Assembly (NCBI RefSeq): GCF_000005505.3
Contig: NC_016135.3
Location: forward strand, 10,386,613-10,450,612
DNA from: Brachypodium distachyon
Taxonomy: Eukaryota; Streptophyta; Magnoliopsida; Poales; Poaceae
DNA length: 64,000 nt
Reading direction: 5' to 3'
The position numbers were made by a program, and so were the translations under genes. The notes below the pieces were generated by a model that saw only the letters and a list, made by a program, of their open reading frames with translations, was not told the DNA's origin and ran no database searches. Within the stretch, counting starts at the first letter, position 1. The number at the start of each line of letters is the position of its first letter. Shown one piece after another: positions 43,985-55,261 of the stretch.

Positions 43985-46900
43985 GATGTACGCCAAGGAA
44001 AGAATCAATGCTCGATGGATAACAAAATGGACGGTCTTTTTTGCAGTCGCGAAAGGTGATATGGAACGAAAAGGACTTTTGATGATGCGTTGCCCATGTC
44101 GCAAATGTGGAAACACATGCATGATGAAGCCTGGAGATGTTCAGATGCACGTGCTGGCACCGGGTTTTGTGGAAGGTTATTCTCGCTGGACTTGTCACGA
44201 GGAGGATGAGGTTGATGTTGGTAGCGGTAGCGAAGATGATGATGTCTGCGGTATGATCTGGCGAATGATTCCGAGGAAGAAACAAGGGTCGATGAGGAGG
44301 CTAATGTGGAAGGTGAAGGAGCTCCACGTGGCAGGATTGCCGAAATGCTAGATGACCCGTACCTACGGGACCAGCTGGAGGACCCCGAAGATGAGGCAGA
44401 GTCTGCACAGTTAAAAAAATTGTTGGAGGACGCAAACACACCCTTGTATGATGAAGCTGGCGAAGAAAACAACGTGCTCGAAGTGACGCTCGAACTTTTG
44501 AGGCTGAAGGCAGCATCATGCTGGTCAAACAATGGCTTCACAAACTTGTTGAGTTACCTTGCTTCAGTTTTTCCACAGCCAAACAAGTTGCCCAAGAGCA
44601 CATACGAGGCGAAGAAGATTACATGCCCGCTCGGATTGGATTGCGTGAAACATCATTCATGTCCAAACGACTGCATAGTATACATTGGAGAGTACGAGAA
44701 CCATGAGAGCTGCCACATATGCGGTGCATCGAGATACAAGAAGAAAAACGCCAGAGCTGGCGAAGACGATGGGAAAGAAGTGATGAAGGGCAGGTCTTTG
44801 GGCAAAGACTGTCTGGTATCTTACGGCAGGCGGCCGAGTTGAACGTTGGATGCAGAACGTTAAGGACATGAGGTATCTCGTCCATCACGATCCGGCGCAG
44901 GCTGCATTCGATCCTGACGGGCACTACCGTGTGGAGGAACCTGGGGTCCTAAGACATCCTGCTGATGAGACTCGGTGGAGAAACTTCGACATGGCATTTC
45001 CGAATTTCGGGGCAGAGCCCAGAAACCTGAGGCTCGGTCTCAGCACTGACGGGATAAATCCTTTCGGAAACATGAACAACAAGCACAGCACATGGCCAGT
45101 ATCTTGTTTGTCTACAACCTTCCTCCATGGTTAATGATGAAGAGAAAGTACATCCACATGTGCATGCTCATACAGGGTCCAAAGCAGCCGGAAGCTGACC
45201 TAAATGTGTATCTGCAGCTAGTGAAGGATGAGCTAAAGCAGCTTTGGAGCTTTGGCAGAGTGGTTTGGGATGCAAACAGGAGGAATTACTTCACGATGAG
45301 AGCAGCGCTTCTGACCTGCGTGCATGACTACCCCGCGAATGGAAATATTTCATGCCAGGTGACACATGGGTACAAGGCCTGTACAAAGTGCAGGGAAAAC
45401 ACGACATCGGAGAAGTTGCCCTCTTCATCCAAAATTGTTTACATGGACCACCGAAAGTTGTTGGATGCTAAAGACCCTTGGAGGGATGACAAGGAAATGT
45501 TCAATGGGAAGACAGAGCACGGGACAACGCCGAAGGAGAAGTCTACTATGCCAATCCTCGAAATTGTGAACGATCTTGAGGTTGTCCCCGGAAAGATTGC
45601 TGCGAAGAAATATAAGAAACCTGAAGGCGTCGTGTGGAAAAGGAGGTCCGTATTCTGGGACCTGGAGTACTGGGCACATTTAGAATGCCGCCACAGCATA
45701 GATGTCATGCACATGGAGAAAAATGTATCCGACAGCGTGCTGGGGTTTCTGATGATCATTCCAGAGAAGACAAAAGATGGACCCAAGGCACGGAAGGACC
45801 TGGAACTCTTGTCTATCAGGAAAGAGTTATGGGGCAAAGATCTAGTGTCGGCAGCTGACAAGAATGGTTTCGTGATGGTGACCACGCGGTATCATCTTGC
45901 ATGTTACAACCTGTGCAAAGACGAGTTGCATAGGATGTGCCAGTGCTTGCAAGGCATTACAGTCCCATCAAACTACTCATCGAGCATCAAGCATCTAGTT
46001 GACATGAAGAGTCACAAGCTATCTAGCATGAAGTCTCACGACAACCATGTCATACTCACTCAGTTACTTCTAGTCGCAATCAGAGGTATCAGGGAGCCGC
46101 ACTTAAGGGAGACAATGATGAAGCTTTTTGACTTCTTTGACAGCATCTCGCAGAAGTCAATCACCGTTAGACGATGCCAGATACTAAAGGATAGTATGAT
46201 ACAGATTCTGTGCGAGCTCGAGATGTTCTTCCCTCCATCATTCTTCGATATCATGGTCCATCTAATGATCCACATATGCGATGAGATCTTGTCCCTAGGG
46301 CCCTCGTTCCTGCATAACATGTATGGCCCTGAATGATACAACGGGGTTCTGAAGCGGTACGTTCGTAACAGATCGCGTCCGGAAGGTAGCATCGTGGAAG
46401 GCGTTAGGGCAGAAGAGTGCATCGAGTTCTGCACGGATTGGTTGGCCGATCAGAAATCAATAGGTGTTCCCGAATCACGGCACAAGGGCAAGCTCGATGG
46501 CGAAGGTGCCCTTGGACATACATACCTTAATGTCTATGGAAGAGGAAGGGAAGCTGACTTTGAAAGAGCACATTTGGTTGTGTTGCAAACTGTCGATTGC
46601 TGCCGGCCTTATCAAGAAATGCACATGGAACAACTGTGAAATGAAAACCCTAAAAGAGGAGAAGTCTGGATCCACTGGGAGCACAATAAAACATTCGCAG
46701 CGTGGCTGAAGAATTATTGGTACAGCAGGGAGACGACCAATGTATCAGAAAATACGGTTGCATGTTTGTCACAGGAACCTGCTTACCACGTCTCTACTTG
46801 GCAATCATATGCGATCAACGGCTATAACTTCTACACTGCATCTCAGGACCGTAAAAGCACGTATCAAAATAGTGGTGTAGTCATAATTTCTGAGACCGCG

Positions 46901-47419
46901 ACCGACGACAACAGCAAAACCAAAGCGTTCTCCGGCGTTATCGAGGAGATCTGAGAATTGGAGTACTCAATCATAAAGATCCCAATGTTCCGTGTAAGAT
47001 GGACCAAAGGTGACAAAGAAGAAAGTCACAGGTTCACGACGATGGTGCTACCTCCGGAGATCCCTCGTGAACAAGTTGACGTGAGAAAAATCCCGGCAAG
47101 AGATATGGGTCTTTGCTAAACAATGCAAGCAGGTATTCTACATAGACGACCCGACAAATAAAGGCCGCGTCGTAGTAAGAAGAGGCAAAAGAAGCATTGT
47201 TGGAGTGGACGGAGTTACTTCACAACAAGACTACGAAGGTTTCCATGATCCGATGACCGCCGCAGATGACGAAGAAGCGGAACGCACGATATTAACAAGA
47301 AAAAGGAGAGGGAAAAGAAGAAGTGATGGGAGCGACAGCGAGATACCACAAAAACGCTACCTCAGAAGCAGTTCTGCGAAGAGTCAAGTTATGACTTACC
47401 GAAGGAAGGAGAAGGACTA
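43985..47419 (+). pseudogene. TNP2-type CACTA transposase of element B, broken
   Basis: Order: transposase-associated domain (WMYAKERINARWITKW, MRCPCRKCGN), acidic linker, CHICGASRYKKKNARAGEDD, then the Tnp2 core (GLSTDGINPFGNMNNKHSTW, YNLPPWLMMKRKYIHMCML, DYPANGNISCQVTHGYKACT, HSIDVMHMEKNVSDSVLGFL), YVRNRSRPEGSI and a basic tail. Defects: a one-base loss at 44246 (element A has the base); two compensating frame changes near 44785 and 45102, both shared with A; in-frame TGA at 46334, 46637 and 46952; a further frame change near 47098. The protein would bind the terminal repeats and catalyse excision; this copy cannot. The 5' intron seen in A is partly deleted here. Confidence 0.9.
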
Positions 47420-47639
47420 GTAATCACATTGTAAAAATGAACTCGTACTGAATCTTAATGCGAACTTTGTACTAATTGAATTTTTTGAAACTTGTATGCA
47501 TGTGATGGATTTTTTGAAATTTGTATGCATGAATTGAAATTTGTACTAGAGAAATGCATGAATTGAAATTTGTACTAGAGAAAAGGACAGGTTTTAATTT
47601 TTTTAAACGTTCCTGTAATTAAAATTGGTACAAAGCTCA

Positions 47640-47885
47640 ACAAGGATGGTCACTCATCAGTAACGGTCGCATGGTTACATGCCCGTTACTGATGAGAGTA
47701 TATGCACACATCAGTAACGGGCGGGTAGCAAGGCGACCGTTACTGATTTTATGTTGGGCATTGCTCACTTGAGCACATCAGTGGCGGTCACATTGTAACC
47801 CGATCGTTACTGATGAGTGAGGAAACATTAGTAACGGTCGCCACCCTTAACCGACCGCCACTGATGATACTTGGGTATATAACGG
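47640..47885 (+). promoter_or_regulatory. Internal CATCAGTAACGG array with TATA box upstream of gene 2 of element B
   Basis: Eight motif copies in alternating orientation (47655, 47685, 47710, 47741, 47777, 47804, 47829, 47856, all approximate) end in GGGTATATAACGG at 47872-47884, a good TATA box for the second gene. These are terminal-type repeats in the middle of the element. See also 25285-25505 in A. Confidence 0.65.
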
Positions 47886-47899
47886 AGCACTTAAAAAAA

Positions 47900-48832
47900 T
47901 TTTAGGGTTATTCCGCCTGCGCGTCCTCAGAACACCGAGCGACCAGGAGTGGGCAAACCCTAGCTTCGGCGAAGCCCTGCCGGATTTTTCTGACCCCGCG
48001 CCGCCGTCGTCTCCCTCCTCCGGCCCGACGCCCCGACCCCGACCCCGACGCCGCCGTCGTCTCCCTCCTCCGGCCGCCCTCCCAGTCCCCGAGCCTGCGT
48101 GCGCGCCGTCGGCCTCCTCTGCCCCGAGCACCGCCACCGCGCCTTGTCGTCCTCGCCCCGAGCGCCGCCGCCGCGCCCGGAGCCCGCCGCCGCCGCGCCC
48201 GACGCCACCGCGCCGCCGTCTCCCTCCCCACATGTGCGCGCCTCCTCAGCCTCCTTAGGGTTAGGGTTAGGGTTAGATTTCAATTTTGATTTCGATTTCA
48301 CCCCTGCTATTTAATTAGGGTTAGGATTTATGTACATGCTAGAATTTGATATTTGTATACATGCTAGAATTTGTTTAATTAGGGTTAGGATTTAATTAGG
48401 TTTTGATTTTAGGTGTTTTATATGCTATATATACATGTTGTTTATATTTGTATTCAACACCCAACGCACTGGAATTTTATTATCTTAACTGTTTATTCAA
48501 AGATGGGTTCTTTGAAAGCTATTCCATGTATATGGGTTATTGTAATTAATTCTTTTATGACATTACTATATTGATTTGATGGTAGATACATGCTGTTTAT
48601 ATGCTATATACATGTTGTTTTGATTTTTTTTATGTGAATTGTGGGCCCGACCATCGTGTCGGGTCATTGGAGAAGGGGCCGGCCATCATGTCGAGGGGGT
48701 ACATATGCGGGTGGGTTTTTTATGCAGGTTTCGAGCTCCTAGTAGAGAAAATTTGCTAGTTTTTTAACGTAGGTCATGCCGAAATTTTCGGCCGATATAT
48801 ATTTGATGGTTTTGATGGCACATAGGTACGAA
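47900..48832 (+). other. GC-rich leader and AT-rich intron-like region before gene 2 of element B
   Basis: A C/G-rich segment (47930-48240) is followed by three TTAGGG steps (48243-48272), then AT-rich sequence with repeated TATGCTATATATACATGTTG motifs to 48620. Several long GC-rich frames in this part are not credible genes. A 5'-UTR intron is likely, by comparison with A. Confidence 0.5.
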
Positions 48833-51800
48833 ATGGGCAAGAGTAGCCAGAAACCAGTTCTTGATCGGGAGGAGGTAGTTCGTGTCGATGAAGAGTCTTC
48901 ATCGGGAGAGCAAATTGCCAGCTCTGGCTCAGGTAGCTCTCGTCCAGAAGAGCGCGACAACGAGCGACGGGTGGAAGAGAGTAACCCGCAGCCTTCTGAA
49001 ACTCCCGCTAAGAAGCAAAGGAAGAAGACGCTGAGGGGGAGCCACAACTTGAAGGAGTTCTGTTACGTGGTCACCCGGCACTCTGAGAGAGGCCGCCCGG
49101 AGTCGCCTGAGAGGGCACAGAAGGCCTTCGCAACAACCTGTGGAACCGTTGCACGCAAGTATTGCAAGATCACCAACGAGTGGAGTGACATCTCCTAAGT
49201 CGTTAGAGACACGTGCATCGTGGACGTTGCAAGGAGGTTCCAAGTCACCGACGAGTGGCGCGAGCGATTCCTAGCGGCCGTCAACATACCAGTCCGCAAT
49301 GGACTTGCTAATTGGAAAACCACCGCTACAAAGTGCATGGACAAACCGTACGAGATCATCAACAAGAAATGGCCGTAGGTAACTAATGAAGCCGAATGGG
49401 AAAAGTTCAAGAAGGAATCGTCTGACTCTGCCTTCATTGCGAAGAGTGAACGCATGAGGGCGCTGCGCTTGAGGAAGCCCTTGAACCACAGGCTAGGGAG
49501 TGCAGGGAAAGAGGGGAAGAAGAAGGTCTGGCGCAAGCAGGACCGAATTCTCGAGGCGGCAGGCAGGGTGCCTCCAGTGCATGACATGCTGGAGGACCAA
49601 CGTGCTAGAGAATATGCACGTCAGCACATGACACCCAAGGAGTAGGCGGGCATTGAGCCAATGCAGCCGCCTGTTAAAAATTTTACGGTAAGGGTTCATG
49701 TGCATTTAGTTGTTTTCGTGGTTAATTATGACACTCCTGATCCATATAGACTCACGTCCTGTCTTATATGATAACAGGAAAATGCCAACAAATGGGAGGA
49801 GAGCAAGAGGTCAGAAACCTCCGACAACTCCGTGCAGAGCAAGAGGTGGGGTCGGCTGTGACCGCCGGCTTGGTGTCGGCATTGGCCAAAGACCACCCCG
49901 CCCTTGGCGCCATACTCGGTGGAGGAGTGGAAGGTTTGAGGAACCTCCTTCCTCCTCTTCCTCCTCTTCCCCCGCGAAAGAGCACCCCGCTGAAGAGCAG
50001 CGCCGCCTCCGACACACGTATGGACGACGAAGACACCTACACCTCAGGTTACAGCCCGGCTCCTAGCATGAACAACCCTCCCGCTAGCCAACCTTCCCCA
50101 AGCGAGGGCAGCCGGGATAACGATCCGGTTCCGAGCGACAACATCCTTGTAAGCAATCTTTTCAAACTCTTTTTCACTCCTTACCTTCATGAATAAAGAT
50201 CTTACACACATATGCCTTCTTCTTGTTACGCGCAGGCACCGGTGAAGTGTTGTATCCACGTTCACAAGCCTGGGAAGGCTGTAGGCGCCATTGGCCGCCT
50301 GATGCCCAGACAATCACCGCCACTGGTGCACGGCATTCTCATGAACGACACACAAGTGAGTGTGATGGTGGACTCCGTCGTCGACAACCATCGGGATTAT
50401 GCTATCCCGCTACCTCCGGAGGAAGGCATGGATATCCTAGGCGGTTGTCCAAACTACCGAATTATGTGACCTAGGAGCTTGGTATCTCTCTACAACCAGC
50501 GTCGGCCCTCTATGACTCCATCTCCCTCCGCCCACAAAGGTACTTCTCATTCGCCGCTCGGCCTTTCCCCTAGGATACTTCCTCCTGTCGATGCCGGCGG
50601 AGATGAAGAGCGGGCAATGTCGATGCCTGCACAGCTCAAAGATAGCCAGACCACAGGGTCGGCACAGGCTGGAAGCATCCCTTCCACCTTCTCTCTCTTG
50701 GGTGCCGTTGAGTTCATGGGTGGCCACAAGATCGATGACAAGTACAAGGCAGAGGAGTAGAAGGCATAGGACAGTAAGAGGAGGCATAAAAAGAGCGGGC
50801 GCGGTGGCAAGACCATCAAGGAGTCCTCCAATGTCACTCAAGATGAGATGCACCATGTGCCTAACATAACTGGAGTTTGGGAGGACAATAGGCCTGACAT
50901 TCTCATCAAGAACCCATATCAAGGCCAGAGATTCGAAGACGGATCCTATTTCGTGGCTAGGGAGTTCGACCGGTGCTTCTTTACTATCCTGGAAGACCGA
51001 TGGTCACCGAAGATTCCCTGCGTGCCGTGTCCAGAGAGATGCAAGAGCTTCATCAGTTCTACATGCAAGCATCAGCTGGTTCTCAACAACATGCCCAACA
51101 GATCAATGTTAGAATCCCAAAAGACCATGGCTTCTTTGACCAAGAAACCGGGAACATTCAGGAACGTCCTCTCACCTTTGGTGTGGAGTTCAACGAACTG
51201 TTTCACCTCTTCAACCGCCAAAAGCTTGATATCAACCTCTTAAGGCTGTGGTCTGCCTACCAAATAACACAACTGCGGCTATTGGAGGTAAAAAAGGTAG
51301 CCATTCTAGACCCCGCGATGTTCAACTACGGTGACACCGGTCTTGAGCCAGAAAACGATGCCTCAAGAACCATGGCATCTAAATACTTGGTGGCATGTCT
51401 CGAGAAATACGCGGACGACGACTTCATCCTCTTCTTCCTTAATTTGGAGTAAGTTCAATTTTATATATGGAACCGTTTGTTTTTTCTAATTCAGTCTTTC
51501 TTATACACCTTTAGATACTAAAGTTTGTTTCTTTTGAAAACAGAGACCATTGGGTGACAATACTCATTTGTTTGCCTTGGTCCGCGGTGTACTACTTCGA
51601 TTCACTACTTCCGAAGAAGTGTGTTCGAGGTAGGTTCTGAAAACCCATCAAATCACTCATTAACACTGCCTGGAAAGTGGCGACCAAGAGAAAACTAGCT
51701 GGTAAAGGCTATAAAGATGAGCCTCACCACAACCACAGGTTCCCTTGCCAGCAACAGCCGCCCGGCAGTGTGTTCTGTGGCTACTACTGCTGTCACATTC

Positions 51801-52018
51801 TTACGGAGAATGCCAGCATGTTCAAGCCTGAGTGGAAGGGGTCAGTCGCGGCGATGGAAGAGTACTGACGGCCCCGAATGACAATGGGACACCGACCTAC
51901 ATGGGTCGTCTATAACATTCAAAGGAAGTTCGCCCATCTCATAAGCAATGAGGTCATCAAGCCTAGTGAGGACTTCTTCGCACGCGTGGAACAAGTCGTG
52001 TCTAGAGTTCACCCATGA
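48833..52018 (+). pseudogene. CACTA second gene with C-terminal Ulp1/C48 protease-like domain
   Basis: ATG 48833 (MGKSSQKPVLDREEV) is also the start in element A. The N-terminal part is acidic then basic. A middle region (RKQDRILEAAGRVPPVHDML) is followed by introns at about 49687-49788, 50150-50235 and 51451-51543. The protease-like domain follows: DHWVTILI (His), VYYFDSLLPKKC (Asp), QQQPPGSVFCGYYCCHIL (Gln and Cys), matching the His-Asp-Gln-Cys order of Ulp1/SENP peptidases that act on SUMO-like conjugates. In-frame stops: 49196, 49376, 49643, 50467, 50758, 50767, 51638, plus a frame change near 51000. It ends at about 52018. Ulp1-like domains in plant DNA transposons are known; their role in CACTA elements is unclear. 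Confidence 0.78.
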
Positions 52019-52409
52019 CAATAGATTCAGGCTTGAAATGAGATACATTTGTATTCTTTATATGCTTCCATGAGATAAATTTTTATGCTTTAAATGATGT
52101 GATGTGATGTGATGCGGCTTTATATGTATTTTTCTGTGATGAGATAAATTTTTCTGTGATGAGACACATTCTGTATATAATTTGTTGTGGTGTATATGAT
52201 GTTCTGTGTATTTCCTGTGTATTTATTGTGGTTTTAATTATTTTTTTAAATACCGAAAATGTATCAGTGTCATCAGTAACGGTCGGGGAGGAGCGACCGC
52301 CATGATCAGTAACCCCATCATCAGTAACACGAAATTAGTAACGGCGGCCCCGACCGTTACCGATATGATTTTTCGACCGTTACTGATGACCGTTTTTATA
52401 GCAGTGTGC

Positions 52410-54305
52410 CACCATCAGTCCACCGTCATTTATGATCTTACAGAAGTTCTGCACTTTCTTATCAAGTCAATGTTTCAATCACAGAGCAATCTTTCTCTTT
52501 TTTGTTTGGTCTTAACGGTGTGGAGGTCGTTGCGTGCTTTCTTTTTATTTTATTTTTGTGGGGATGTCGCTGCGTGTCTCTGCCGCTTGCGCCATGTGGC
52601 CCTTTCGCTTGTTTAGGACTAGTTGTCGCTTCGCGTCCTCTGTCCTGATAGTTTCGGTGGGCCCACCTCTGCCTGGGTTTGCGCCTTGTCCTTATCGGTG
52701 GTGGGGGTGCTGGTATCCATGCTCAGCACTCAACAGTTGGCATGGACATGCAGCCTTGAGTCCACCAGCACCGCAGACCACAACAAGAGGAAACGTCGCA
52801 AGAAAACCACTGGACCAAGCCCAGAAAAGAAACCACGGCCTCAACCTCCGTCACCGACAAGGACAAGGCCCAGACCCAAACAATAGGCCACAACAATTAC
52901 ACACCAAAACAAACCAACCGACAGGCGGGCCCAAAATCATGCGAGGGCCACCGGCAGAGAGACAAAGGAAGCCACACAACAACCCAACTCACCAGCGCAC
53001 CATCCCACCATGACCTGCAAATACCAGAGAGGGCCCCATCAACCATTCCGAAGCCAACACGCAGGGCAAACGAGAAACCTGGCGGACGGATGGGTCACAC
53101 CGGAACCACAGGCCACAGGCAGCGCAGAGGTCTAGCTCAAACAGCAACGCAGCATCCAAACACCGTGAACCCCGCACCAGATCGCACCGGCCGGGCAAAA
53201 CAAAAGCAGCGCCAAACTCGCCGCGAAGGAGGCGCGCAGCGAGGCTCTCGGGGACACGTGGATAGTCCGAGCTCTCGCTCTTTCACTCCTATATGGTTTG
53301 CTCTTGTTTGTTAGTTGCGGCCTCTGCGTATTCATTTCCTTTGCTTTCCACTGCCCCTCTTCGTTTGGTTGTTCTTGCAGGCTGCATCGTGTTCTTGCTG
53401 CTCGCTGGTTTATCGGGTGGAATCGAAGGACGTCAGGCATAGGATAGGGTGGGTGTTCTATGTTTGCTCTGCTTATATTACACTCTTCTTCTGATTTTTC
53501 CTGTGCTGATGTTTTCCTTTGCTTTTTTGTTTGTTGTTTGTTGCTGCTGCGTTGTGCCGTCGCGTCCTGGGCGATTTGTGGATGGGTTTGTTCTTCAAGG
53601 AGGTTAGTTTTGTTGCTCTATTTGTTCAGATCTGTCGATTATTTAGGTGAGGTTCTTTGTCATTGCTTATGTTTTTCGTTCATCAGCCGTGTAGATTGTC
53701 TGGTCGCGTTTTCTGTGGCACGTCTCCTGTCGGATCTGCTGAGCCTTCAGTCGATTGGTGTCGAGTACTGCTGTGTGCATGTGGTAGTCCTTCTGCTCTG
53801 TTAATGTAACAATATGTATGTGTTGTGGTTCCTGTGAGGTGTTTGCTGCTATGTGCAGCAGACAAGTTGTCGTTGGAGGTGCTCTAATTTGTATAGAATG
53901 CAATTCTGCGCTTGTCCAGTCAGGCAGTTTATGTTTTGATTTCCTGATCTTTGGCTGTCTAGATGTCGGGAAGAGAACTGATCATAATTGTGTTATATTT
54001 TCTATAGCGTGCAATTTGGTGCTAGCACGGACAGGTAGTCCATATTTTGGTTTGGTGGTCTGTCGCTCTGTGCGCAATTTTGAACTAGGTATTTGTTCGA
54101 TCGTTTGGAGAGAGATTCATAGGTGGAGCGGATGGTGTTGTGACCTGACTTCTATCCATGTGCATGAAAATATAGGAAATTGGTGCAGTGCACTGTCTTG
54201 CTTCCCTAAGATTTTGTTAATGTATTTTGTAGATAAGGCAGAAATAGAATTGTCTAAAAGAATTAGTCATACGTGCAACCATTGTATGGGAGACAAAATG
54301 TGAGG
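52410..54305. other. 1.9 kb without a recognised gene
   Basis: C/A-rich from 52740 to 53290, then T/G-rich from 53290 to 54300. A diverged direct repeat is visible: ATAGAATGCAATTCTGCGCT near 53894 and ATAGCGTGCAATTTGGTGCT near 54004. The composition suggests a leader plus intron of a gene broken by later insertions. No protein domain supports this. Confidence 0.35.
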
Positions 54306-54920
54306 GTGTGCATTCGGTTTTTCGGTTCGGTTAATACAGTTTTTCGGTTAATACGGTTACGTATAAGAATACGGTTCGGTTTCGGTTATAACCACTTAAT
54401 TTCGGTTATAACCAAATTAGACGCGAATTTTTGGGCAACACATAAATTTTATAGGCATGTTTGAACACAAAAGCACTTTGATCAAGATACATGTTCTGAT
54501 TCTACTACTGCACTCCAGAGAGTGCTCAAAATCGGCCCAAAACTAATTCTTCGAAGTCCATGTGTGCTCAAAATCTGCCCATATTGCCCTAGAGCCGGCC
54601 CAATAGGCCAGAAAAGAAAAGAAAAGAAAAGAAAAGCACCTCCGAACAATTTATATTCCTAGAATCGAGCTCTGGACCTCATCACCTCAGAACACGCGCT
54701 TGGCACAAACCACTAAGCTAGTGCGTGGCTTATGATACATACTGAACCTACGTATTTATATTGTTTCGGTTTTGTTCGGTTTAACCGAAAACCGTTCGGT
54801 TTTAAACGAAAAAACCGAATTCCAAACGGTTCGGCATTTTGGAAACCGGAAACCGGGAAAACCGAAATTTCGGTTCGGTTTGGTTATTTTTTCGGTTTTC
54901 GGTTTGGTTTTGCACATGGT
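54306..54920. repeat. TTCGGTT / AACCGAA-rich subterminal region of a hAT element
   Basis: GTGTGCATTCGGTTTTTCGG starts at 54306. Many TTCGGTT units follow to 54415, and both TTCGGTT and AACCGAA units lie at 54764-54912. Plant hAT elements commonly carry such repeats just inside their ends, and hAT transposase sequence follows. The exact element ends and an 8-bp duplication were not found. Confidence 0.55.
54605..54732 (-). mobile_element. tRNA-derived SINE-like sequence
   Basis: On the minus strand, TAGCTTAGTGG (A-box-like, 54721-54711) is followed about 45 bases later by GAGCTCGATTC (B-box-like, 54672-54662). The sequence ends in a (TTTTC)n tract (54635-54611). That order fits a tRNA-headed SINE of about 120 bp lying inside the hAT region. 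No folded, functional tRNA is implied. Confidence 0.4.
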
Positions 54921-55261
54921 GAACAAAAATGGTTGCTTGGTAATTCCATCCATTATGGTCCAGTGGCGAACCCGGAGCCAGGATACTTTAGAATATTGAT
55001 TATTTCACAATTTTTCTAGCAAACCTTTTATATTTCAATGTGATTTCCTAAATTATGTGGTTTGATCTGAACCCACCTACCTCAGCGTGGATCCGCCACT
55101 GTTGTGATCTATAGGCATATGAAAAACTGCCAGAAATTGAAGAGTAATGCAGCAAGGCTTCAAATTTAAACACGCCTTATGTACAAGCCAGCGAAAGCTA
55201 GTAGTGCCTCAGATGATTCAGTTATTTTGGCACGTGGGTATGATCATGCCACCATGAAGGA

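Larger units (their letters stand above)
43410..52406 (+). mobile_element. CACTA element B, 8997 bp
   Basis: It begins CACTACTACAAAACGGTC and ends ACCGTTTTTATAGCAGTG, flanked by TGC (43407-43409 and 52407-52409). Arrays of CATCAGTAACGG / CCGTTACTGATG motifs at both ends (43440-43750 and 52260-52390) match the subterminal repeats of elements A and C. Two genes lie in the plus direction: a TNP2-type transposase pseudogene and an Ulp1-like gene. It is the longest member of the family here, but both genes are broken. Confidence 0.95.

Noticed and set aside
44785..45102. Intron as the explanation for the frame change in the CACTA transposase
   Set aside because: The shifted segment itself encodes conserved Tnp2 motifs, and there is no GT-AG pair that would restore the frame without removing them.
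52530..53900. Several 100-160-codon frames (both strands)
   Set aside because: Translations are compositionally biased, without domains, and change with the local C/A-rich or T/G-rich content.
54660..54732. Functional tRNA gene
   Set aside because: Only A-box-like and B-box-like motifs are present; stems do not pair properly and the tail is a simple repeat, so a SINE relic is more likely.
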